Shown: in pieces, positions 36,801 to 48,800 of the stretch
Layout: each line of letters opens with the position of its first letter
Numbering within the stretch: the stretch's first letter is position 1
DNA from: Paragonimus skrjabini miyazakii
Lineage: Eukaryota; Platyhelminthes; Trematoda; Plagiorchiida; Troglotrematidae
Length of the DNA stretch: 64,000 nt
Direction of reading: 5' to 3'
NCBI GenBank assembly: GCA_014338405.1
Contig: JTDE01001337.1
Span: forward strand, 83,703-147,702
The notes under the pieces: model-generated
What the model saw: only the letters and a program-made list of their open reading frames with translations
What the model was told of the DNA's origin: nothing
Databases searched by the model: none
Program-made: the position numbers and the translations under genes

Positions 36801-39800
36801 ACTATGTAGTTTGTTTGGGGCTGATGCCTTCTGTCAGGGTTTTATGCCTGTCATTTTTCGTCTGTCGGTCCGAATTTGTTGCGCAACGACTCATCCCATC
36901 GCCCGTGTTGACATATCTTTCAAGTGCGCTGATGTATTTCACCGAGTGCCTGACCAATCGGACTCCCTGTATCATCACCCATCTCAAGATCACAGTCGAA
37001 TATTGAGAACATATTGCCAAGGTCACTATACTGGTATTTCAGTTGTTTTCTGAATCAAGTCGTTGCTCCTTTTTACCATAATTGAACGGTGTCTAATCTC
37101 CCACCTAAGACAAATCTGCATGACGTCGAAATTCGAAAGAAACCTAAAAATTCTGTTGTTCGATTAGTTTTCACGCCAATGTGAGTCGACTACTAAAATT
37201 ATTTTACAATAGTTAAACTTTTTAAGCTGCCGTCGGTAACGGATGTTTGACTCTCATTGTCAGTAATCGATTATGAATTTTACCATTCCCGTCAACCTAT
37301 AATCATAGACTACGTATAACTAACTCTGTCCACAAAAACAAGTGATAACCACTTTGATGCAGACGTTTGACTGATTATCTCTAAAGGTCGAGTGCAAGCT
37401 GAAAGATTGATGTAACATGCAGAGGCTGCACAAAGCTTGGAGAATTTCAGCAAACTTTGTCAAATATATACACAATGTTTACAGAAACTATGAGGCAATG
37501 TGATGCAAGTTACACGGATTCCAAACTATCTGATGGCATCAAGGGAAACTTGGTAATTCGAATCAACTGTGCCTGAGTATGAATGTGATTGCAAGTGTTA
37601 GCAACGGAGTTTTCAAGAACGGACTCGAAATTTTTTACTGAAGTATAACTCTTGGAAAGTTGCACTTCACAGATGTCACGTGAATGAGGTACTTACGACC
37701 AGAATGGATTCCTAAAGACATTTATGTTGGCCCATAAAAAAGTTTAGCACATAAAGTATTCAAGTGATGACGGTTGGGTTAACATAGTAAAAAGATAAGA
37801 TGGTCAGATTTAACGAACAGTACAAAAGAAACTGAGTTCCTATGAGCAATACAGTGGAAAGCGAAACTGAGAACAGTGTCTAATTGGAAACGATTTGAAG
37901 AGATGTATCATTGACAATTACAACCTGACATGAATTCCCCACAAGAAACTTTAACACAAAACGGCCACCTGGTATGGTTCGTTTGAAATGAATGTTTGAA
38001 CAAAAGGCGGGTTACATTCAGTTAGCAAATTTTTGATTTTACTAATTTACCTTTCAAAGGGTCCCATGTCTGAAGTGATCCGAAAGAAGCTCACAACTGC
38101 AATAGAAATAATCAGTTGTGCAGCCCAATAAAGTATGAGGTCGTATTCAACCTTGACTCCTCGTCACAATCCAAAGACAGCTGACCGTATTTAACCCATG
38201 TGTTTTGGCGTATCACATATCCTACATTCCTCCCACTGCAATAGGACGGTCTTACACGGTATGTTGATTTTATTCTGTGGATGTTAGTCGTAGTGTGAGT
38301 AAAATAGGTTCAGGTGTGATTGCTGCCTATATCTTATACCAGGATTAAGGGAATCTCCCAGACCATCTACGATCATTGATCAAAAGTGATCCGGGTCCGA
38401 AATGATCACAGGTCGGGCTGAGTAACCTTGACCACTACGCTTATAGTAAGTTCTTACGGATATCGACTCTCTACTGACCTACTTACAACTGAACCCGTGA
38501 CATGGACCAACTACTATTAGCAACCATGCAGTCAGCCATCTCTTTAGTGATCCGTTGCATCATTCCTCCTAATGTTGCGCCCTGATAAGCAAGTTACCTT
38601 GTTCGCTACTGTTTTTGGTTCAATGACTTCGTCTGGTAGATCCGATACCTGTTTACACAAGATCCCCAGATTTAACCAAGGTCATAGTGCCTAATGTTTG
38701 CAGAATAACAAAATCGCCTGTCGAGTAACAGGATGAATACTGTAAAACATTATCAGGCGCGGGCAATTGTTAAAGCAATAAACACTGCAGAGATTATAAT
38801 GTGAGGTTTGTCGCATCAAAAAATGAATAACTTACCAAGCATCCTGTCACTTTCTGCACTGACTAGTTCAAAAATTGTGTTTGTGTGAAGCATTATCTGA
38901 AATGTACATGAGGTAAACATTAGTTAGCTGTTGTTCTGAAAGTGTTTACATATTCACGTACATTTTTAGGGGCCATTCTCACTTGATTGTAGCCACGATG
39001 CATAGTTCAGTATTATCATGTAGTTGGGTGGTCACACACGACTCCCATTAGGCATTTTGAGTGCCATCTCTGTAATTCATGTGAGTCCGAGCCAACTATT
39101 CACTAAGAATGCACATCAAACGCACAAACTATACTCGGTAGCTCGACATTGCAGTTAGCACAAATATTCGGGCACCCTTTCAAGTCCCAAGAAGTTTAGT
39201 GAGTGAATGGTTGCGTAAAACTTTGTAACTTGCCAGTTTATGCGGTTCGTAATCCATCTTCTGCAGTACTCTGAAAATTTCGCGGATTAATTCACCATTG
39301 ACACGATCCTTAGTGTGCTCATAGGGGCAGTTTTTGCACAATCAATGAATATGACATGGGCGGTGTGATATACTCAAGAATAACGTTTCTGTATGGGCTT
39401 ACTCGACAACCTGATATGAATGGTAGCCTACTTGGGCGTTTTTTTAAAAATGTATACGCGTTTACAAGTAGGTGTCCAGTCAAAGTTAGCCCCATTAAAG
39501 TTCTATTCATTATCTTGGTCATTATTGTTGACTTCAATGACTATCAATGGGTTAAATTGCGTCAAGTCCGGAAAATGACCTTCCCTCCTTATAAAATGTT
39601 TCACAAAGCCCTGAAAATCTACAAGCTGTCCACCTAAACCAACCTAAATAGACATATATTTGTAGGTGATCACTTCGATGTACCATCTGAAAGCGCCTGG
39701 AGGCCGAATGACATAAGTGTGATCTGTACATCTCAGAGCCGTTAATGTATGTCATTACAGCTACTTGATCTTGTCAAGAAGAGAGTTTAAGTCTACCCTA

Positions 39801-42800
39801 CTCATCGGTTCTACGATTTTCTGATCAACAATTGAGTTGTGTTCATTCAGAAAGCATGTCAAATTGTTTTGAATATTGTGTAATCACATCAGCCGGATTA
39901 TCGAGCACCTATGAGGAAATAGGATAATGTTTTTGGTTCATTTGGGAAGATTAATCGAAGTTCATCACTCCATTTATGCCAGCAATAGTGCCGTCAATAG
40001 TGATGAAAACTTTTAACCTCGGAAGTGATTGCGAACGAAAAAATATCCACACATGTGGATGCTGAATGTATCGCTCTTCAGAAGCTGAATCCGATAGAAA
40101 AACACCCTTGGTTGTCCAGTTGGTTGTATATCGGACTACAAAATGTTTCGTGTGATAAGGAGAGAGACAAGTTATTTGCCATCATTCGTTGAAACGATAT
40201 CCTCTACCAAAAATAAACGACTCTCTCGCCAACTGTAAAGTGTCCATAACGTGGAGCAGTTACCGTGAAATACTGATTATTAATACAGACCAAGATTTTT
40301 GTTTTGATACTTCGACTATGCCCGTTTCAGCAGTAAGAAGAGACGTGTAGCAAACAAACTCGTTTTCGGTGTTTCGTCATTAGGTTAATAGCAACAGATT
40401 GATGGGATTTTGATGGAGTAGTGGATAACTTATCACTGAGGCGAGAGATGTCTGTCAACAGTTTCTGTCTAGCTTAAGTTATGAGACTTAGTTACATAAC
40501 ATTGTTCACGTGAGCTGTACAAAGTCTGCGAGAGATGCGTCAAATTTATGCGACTACGTTGATTTACTCCAGCTGAATTCATTAGTTGCTAACAAAGATG
40601 GGTAAATTATACTGTTACCAACACTGACGATTCGGTCATAAACAGAATGACGTTAATAAAATATTCAGTGACAAGCTCGCATCAGTTAAACTTCGTGTGT
40701 AAATGTATATCGATAATCAGCCCTGTTGATAAATAAAGCTGGAAACATACTTAAATTTTTAGCATACCAGAAATAGTGTCGACAGATAATCACGGCTCAA
40801 ATTTCTTAATCCCATCGTCAACCAATGAAGACTTTTAATCCAACTGTTCGGCAAGTAGGTTAGCATATATCATCACAACCCCCTGAACGGTGACTGAATC
40901 ATCAATAGGTTAGTTGTATAAAATTAGTGAAAGGATTGTCACATCCTTTCATGCAACCAGGTTTAAACTCGCAACAGACTGTGGGCTATTTTTGATTATG
41001 ATTCGGTCAACACGGTCGTTACGATCGCTTCGCATTCAAAAGGATGAACATAATATTGTGTTAGTGAGGAACTGTAGCCAGCGCACAATTAGGATAGGCC
41101 TAGCATAAAACCCTACGTAATTATGAATTCACAGATCAGATTTGAGTAGTTGTTAACTTTCGGTGGCCTATCACCATAAGAAGAGGTCCTTCCGAATGAC
41201 CGATTTTTCAGGACAGTGTATATAACTAAAAGTCAAATAAAATCATAACTATCGTAAAAAAAACTACTCAAAAAATTAACCGAAAACTCACACTGTCCCA
41301 GTTTAATTCGATCAGCGGCCTTGAAATACTGAATACATCATTCAGACGTTTGCCACAAAGTTCGGGTAATGCATTTCGCAGACTCTGTCCTATATGAATC
41401 AGTATCAGCCCTCGATTGAATACCAAGTTGAACGGAAAGGTTTCAAAGAAAACGCGGTTCGGAACCAAAAAGTCGCCAGCCTTTGCCTGGAAGGCTTTAT
41501 TGTTGAAATGAAGTCGTAGGATGGTACCTCTTGTTTTTGCGTTATCAATTTCACCGACAATCTATTAACTCAGAGGTAAAAAAAAGATGACTTATAGGGT
41601 CTACTTCACAGTGTTCTGCTTACAACTGATTTGAAAACAACAATAAGCCAAATCCTCAACTTTAAACTTCATATAGGTATGTTAACCAAGCGAGAAAATT
41701 TGTATAACGTTTCATAAATGTGATAAAAACGTTTTTAAGGATGGAATAAATTGATCGTGATGTGAATCGCTTCCTTGTAGCATGCTAGAAGTTGAATCCG
41801 GGCAAATTGTAACAACGTGCAGATAGATTTTACAACATGTACACGCAAACAGATAATCAGAAGAAAAGCACACATAAACAGAAGCCGACAAGCTCATTTC
41901 GAAGCCTATGAGGAATATCTGGGAAAACAACTCATGAAACTATATAACCGATTGACACTCATGTTTGGTGAAAATCCGTAGAATATTGAATATCAAAGCT
42001 GAGTCAGGCGGCGTACACCAAAGTGTACATAGTCTAATTGAGAAGAGTTCCAGTCCACACGGTACCACAAATTCCCTACTAGATCTAAAGTTTGAATGAC
42101 ATGTTTTAATTCATTCGGTCACGACTGGTAGAATGAAGTTCACCAGTGGGTGACCAGACCTGTAGAGTGTTCCGTTGGTTAGGATTAGGTTTTCTCTCAA
42201 ATGGCTGTAGTCACCTGAATAGAAACCTAATGCTCACAACATTTTTAAATGAGCGTATCTTTCAACTTCACTATTTTTTCAGTAATCCATCAACTGATGC
42301 CTTCATTGTCAGCCACGCCACAGTAGGTGGTTCCGCATGATGATGTACAATGAAGTTGTAATTTGTAGGGAAAGCCTTGACTGAAATCGACCACACGTTC
42401 TCCCTGAGAGAAATAGAAAAAGCTGTGTGTTATGCAATAGCCCCACAAATTGCACAAAGAAGGTTTTGAATAATGTGGCATTTTGTGTAAACCATTCTGG
42501 ATCATATATCACCGGGACCACGACACGGTGACAAATGCATTGGAAATAAAACCAACGATCACATTTCAAATAAACATACACTTTAAATATATTTTGTGAA
42601 CCGTAATAAGTAGATCCATTTAACATGGTTGGAGGAAGTGATAATTAGTGAATGTCCTTGCACGGACGAGATTAGAACTCCATGGCCACGATTTCATCAG
42701 GTAACCGTTTTGACCACTGCACCATTGACTTCAAGTCAGGTACGACTGAATTATCATATATGAACGCCCAACCCCATTGGCTTGTGAGTAATAATCAGGT

Positions 42801-45800
42801 TGTCCGATCGCCTCGAGAGGAGAACCAGTAATTGTACTGGTAACTCCAATCGATGGCCCCTCGGCACGGTTGCCTCGTGGAAGTGTGGCCAGAGTTCTAA
42901 CCTTAGCGGTTGTAAGGATGTGCACTACTGACGAGTTCTAATGAGACCGGAACTCGAGTCTACTGCTTCTTTTAGAAAGGGGCCGACTGGAAAATCTATG
43001 GGAATGCGACAGCTGCGATCAATTGTGGCTGATGCTAAATCTATATGAAAACCGAAACTTACTTACTACTCATCAGTAGTAAAAATAATAAGTGATAAAT
43101 TCTGCGTGAGATGGCAGAGATCCGGGTTTCCATGGGTTATGTGCCATTTATATAACATTTTGCATATAAATTTATTTCAAATATCCATCGGTCTAATTGT
43201 ACACTTGAGAAAACGATACCTAGATATGGGCAGTATTAATGAGTTGATTGTTGTAGCTCGAATCTCGGTTACATCAGCAGTTTTTCGCGTTTTGGATATG
43301 CACTTCAGACAGTCATTTCCAAAAGGAAGCACTACACTGGAGCTGCACACTTGCTAAGGCTTGTTAGTAGTGTACATGTTTCACAAAAATGGTAGATACG
43401 CTTTGATTGACAAGCAAGTGATTTGAGCACATTGATCCCTATTTGGATGTCTATCTACTCGGTTTGATTGATTCGCCACACTTAAAATGTTTTGCCCGAT
43501 AGCTGGTATGTAAATTGTGGGTAGACTGAGTAACTCTCCAGAAGGAAGACTCAACAGCTGTCCCTTTATTTTCAATAGAAAGCTACACCATCGGCACCAT
43601 TCGTTCAGAAAAAGCGCCAAGCGCCACTTAAAAGTAATTGCATCTTAATAGTTTGATGTAATGATGCGATCGCCTGGTTCCCCAAACGTTGACAGGCTTA
43701 AATGAGAGAATTTAGCACATTGCTGATGCAAGGGTATGGACTACTGAAGAGAAAAATTCAAACATCGAATACTTTTCGAAGCTGGTTTTTGGAACAGATT
43801 ACCAGAAACACAAATGAATGAAGTTTGTCTATCACGTAAAACAACCTTCAATACAACATTCAACAACCTCAATTCGAGCAAGCAGTATACATACAAAACC
43901 AACCCAATTGTATTATGGATTTTCATAACACTCACGCGAGGAGTGTTGTGACATACACGGGATACGAACGATCATGACGTGACAGTAGAATGCATCGTTG
44001 TAACAACAACCTTTATACTACTGTTTAGATTCAGCTAACTGTAACTCATACAGACAGTGGAGAATATGAAATTCAAAACCATATTCTGACAATCATAAAA
44101 GTTAGAGTCAGCCATAAGTGCTTGGTTGAATTCTTGGCTGACAGATGGTCGGACAAACACTCACAAAACGGAACACCAGTCCAAAAACGAGCGTGTGGCA
44201 TAACTTAGTTATAGCATCAATAATTGGCGTAAACGATTATGTCTACTGAATACGACTGCCGGACGGAGACAGCAGAGGTGAATAAAAGGAAAGAAAATTA
44301 CTCATCCAGTAAGGTGACGCTTAATTGTAGGTGTCACACAAACAGTACAAGAGGCACTCGATCAATGAAAGTAGAGAGTCGGAGTAGACATGCACATAAC
44401 ATCACTAAGACAAAAGTTTGGAGTTTAAACAAAAGATTAGCCGGAGTCAGGGACTAAACCTGATGGAGGCTTGCCTGGGTTTGAGCATACCTGAGAAATT
44501 TCTCCAGCACACAGAAAGCACAGCATTAGAATATGAAAATTAACTCTGGTTATGAATACCGCGTCACCTTCACAGACAGATCAATATACTGACAGATTAT
44601 TATGGCGAATCACGAGGTCACGGCGCATCGTTTGTGAGCCTGACGAAATCAGACAATACAACACCATAGTAGAAAACCAACCACAACGGTGTAACTATTA
44701 CGGTATACTCACTATTTGCAGCATACAATTCCACAACTACGGTGGCTGATAAATCGAATTCTATTTGACCAGTCCAAATAGATGGTATTCAGTTCGGATT
44801 AACATTGTAGAAAAAGTTACCTTTTTACTTAACAGCATGTCTACATTTTACGACTGATAATAATATTCTTTCCAACAAACACTTTCCTTGTTATGTTATT
44901 CACTATTCACATAGTAATGGATTAAGAAAGGTGCTACCGTGAACTCGACAACACAAGGCTTTTTTACGAAGGCTCAAAAAGCTAGTCATGACGGTTGCAT
45001 TTGAAGTAAGATCTGTTCCTTCAGTTGCCAATAGCAATCCAACTACGACAGTGAATGCTGGTGCAAAGATAGGAGTGAGAAGTATTTCCACGCAAGATTT
45101 GGTCAGCTTATATACCAGCTAGTAAATGTTGATAGCTACAAAAATCAAGGTCGCGCTCACTCAAGATGTATCCTTTGGAAAGACTCGCCGAGAAAATCTT
45201 TCAGACATTTCGTTACATCTACTTAGTTACACACGTTTCCTGCAGCTTAATGAACACCATCAGTTTCGTTGGTCTTATGGTCTGATCAGTGTTCTCTAGT
45301 ATTTGTAACTTTTGATACTTTTTTAAAAGTCATTCAGCTGTTCGTCTACAGACATTGAGTGACAAAATTATCGAACAAATCAATTTTCGATCAATTTTGG
45401 CCAACTTCCCTAGCATATGGATCAAACCAATAATATTTCACATCTCACTGTTAAAACTGTTATTATGGCGAATTCGCGATAATTGTTACACCATCTGTTA
45501 CAAAACTTTCTTTTTCCGTCCAAAACCATCAACGTTTTGAAGACACAATTTTACCCAAACGGATCGAGCATAAATTCCCAGAATAATCAGCAGGTAACGT
45601 TCACTATTTTTTGTCCGGTCGACCTTTATTCCGCTATGCTCATTGCTAGCCTAGTTACCTTAACTACTATTTTTGGTAACTGTTCTTCGAACCTCTCGTG
45701 AATGTTTGTAGGTCACTATGCGTCACATAAATACCCGGTTATTTTCACTTTGACGCACACGTTTCGAAATAAAATAAAATGGCTTTATGTCTTTGCCTTT

Positions 45801-48800
45801 TAACTTGACCCGGGAACCGTTTGCAGGGAAAGTTATGTTATTATCGTGAACAAGATTTTCCGTTGTCTTAATTTAAAAAAAAACAGGAAAATTCGATTTA
45901 TATCAGGCGCATTACTATTCGGGCCTAACTTTCCGGGGATCGGCAGCACTCAAAACTAATGACCGGAACGAATTCCAAGAACAGTTTGCTTACCTTCGAC
46001 GCAAAATATGAATTCGGTCAACTACATTCTGTTCGATTTGTTTGGATAGTTCATCACAGTGTTTCCGTATATCCCCAACATGCATCGCGTAAGCTACAAA
46101 GCATTGTTTTTGGGTTATATTTTAATTCCACGGATGAACGTTTTATTCCAGCCGTTCGTTGTACATGTCTAGCCAATAGGACCAGTAAACATGTAAACTG
46201 TGTAGTGATCCAAATGACATGCTGGTCATTTCGAAATTATTATTTCATGAAAAGTTGCGTGTCCTGTAGTTAAAACGTGTATGTGAGTCCTCTTGTTTAA
46301 CAATGGCAGTTTGTGATATTCTTACTTCACTGTGTGACAGAACGGAAAGCTGCAGTATAAGTCCAGTTTGAAATATGAACGGCAGTAAACATGATCACTT
46401 TTACGAAAGACACCTCTCTTTTGCTAATGAATAGTTTGGGTCCGTTATTTACATGGGTACATTAGAAAATGCCATCTCTCTCCAGGCTTGTTAACTAAGG
46501 ACATATGTCTTGTCGACCCGTGATGTTTTATCGAATCTTCGATTTTTCTTGTAAGCCACTTGCCAGCTGTTTGTAAAATATTATTGGGTCTGGTTATCAT
46601 CACCGAAACACAGAGCATCGGAAGTCAGACCTGCCTTGACCTGCCTAAACTTGGATTACGTTGACATCCCTGAGTGTCAGTGAATTAGGAAATAGCTAAA
46701 TGACGTGTATGTGATGGGCTAACCGTATCAGTCACACTGAACTTTGGGCTAATCTGGGCAATTGTTCAGTTGTTTTAATCACCCGAATTCCGTTTTCTCC
46801 CAGGAATTCTAAAAAGAATAAATAATGGCTCTATGTCCTTTGACTACCAACACACCACTGGATAAAAACGGTCACAGGCACCTACTGTCATTTTAGGACA
46901 CTGCTCGCATTCACAACTCGCAACCGTTTCACACGTGGGGTGGTTGAACATCCACTCTCACAGAGTGAATGCACCGATTCACTGATATTGTTATTAATTT
47001 CTTAGTACCAGTCAACTAAGTGGCATTTGTAAAATACCACGCATCCAATCGCTGTTCATTTCACCAGACTCAATATGGTACAAACGAGGAAGCATAATGA
47101 CCGCTTTGAACCAACACCTGGCGATGGATTGGAAGGTGAAGGGTGGGATGCTGAATCAGGGTTTCGTCACAGGAGTTTGTATTGAAGAGCGTGTGTATGC
47201 ATTACTATACCTTTTTCCATACTGGTTTCTCTTTTAGGCATAAGAATTTATCTTTCGTGTAAAAGCCCTTCGTTTTAGTGCAGTAGAATTTCTCCATTGT
47301 ATTTTCAGGCCGTGGAAGTGGTTTATGATTGGTCTAGTGAACTCATATTTCGCGGCCTTTTGATTGCGACTGCACACATTGGCTACTGTGATAGGGCGAT
47401 GGCCGAGGGGACACTTGAGTTGTGAAGGCCGTCATGTGGTCCAATCGGGGTATAGAGTCCAGCCCAGAGGGGACAGAGAGCACGAACCAATGAGTGTCGT
47501 CGATCATCCTGTGACCTACAACACGGGTGCAGTCAAAAGGCTTCGTAACACGTTTTAGTGTGTCGAAATAAGTCATGGATAACAGACGCAAATACAGCCG
47601 AATCAGTCCCGATACGCGCAGATGCATTATTGAAGCTTTCGAAAGAGGCGATGATTGGCGCATGGTAGCTCGCCTAAATGGAGTCAATTACAAGACCGCG
47701 TATAAGTGGCTACAGTTACGAGGCGCAACCCCGGAGAGGACACAGAAGTAAAATTTTGAATGAATCGGAAGTCGACACGATACTGGAATGGATCTCCACG
47801 AACCCAACAGTAACTCTCGCATTTTTGAAAACGCGTGCAAAATCAGAGTTTGCGAAAAAAGTATCATCAACCACTATCAGTCGATATTTGAATAAGCGGT
47901 TCATCACTGTAAAGAAGCTGTGTCAAATTCCCGTCAGCATGAACATAAATGAGAACCGGGCGGTAAGACGGCATCTTGTTTGTCGATTGTTAGAATGTTA
48001 TGCGAGCTCCAAGACTGTTTGCTGGATTGATGAAACGAACTTCAACTTGTTTCGCACAAGGTCGAGGGGACGTTCTTTGAAAGGAACGAAGGCCTGCATT
48101 TCTGTCACCAACAGCAGAGGCCGAAACTTACATTTGATCGGAGCAGTGACAGAAAGTTCTATTACGACCTATACAGTGCGAAGAGGTGCCTACAACAGTA
48201 CTGACTGTAGACAATGGTTCCGTGCTCTGATGGATAAACTGAAGATCGACGCAGCTATGTCAACAGTAGTGGTGGTTTGTGATAATGCCCCTTGCCATAC
48301 TGATTTGGAATGCATCTTTTTGGAAGAGGCTTATCAAAGAGGGCAGCTATTGCGATTAGCACCGTATTCACCTATGCTGAACCCCATTGAGAACGTCTGG
48401 AGCATAGTGAAGGCGAAGGTGAAGCAGCAGTTGCGGGTCCACTATGATGCATTGTTAGGTGGTGATCCTGATCAAGTACTGAGCCAGCAGGAATGGCGCA
48501 TGCGTATTTTGGAACAAGTAGTCCATTCTGCTATGTATGTATTACGAATGTTCCTCAGTGGGTAGTTTCTGTACTCGCTCCATGAATAGTCGCAGTCGTA
48601 ATGCATATTCCAATCGATAAGCACTTACTAATATAGTAGAAACTTTACGAACGAGTATTTTGTTCCATATAGATAAGGTCTTCTGACCATTCGATTGTTT
48701 GGCTGTGCAGTGTGAAGTAGAATTCTCGGTGGACGTGCCGACGACCGGTTGGGATCTGTTCAGATGCCCGGCCGCCTGACTTATTTGTTAGTCATATTAA

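Noticed and set aside
47343..47687. 114-codon minus-strand frame, repeated identically at 49967-50311 on +
   Set aside because: It is the antisense of the transposase N-terminal region in the two inverted arms; identity comes from the DNA duplication, not from a gene.
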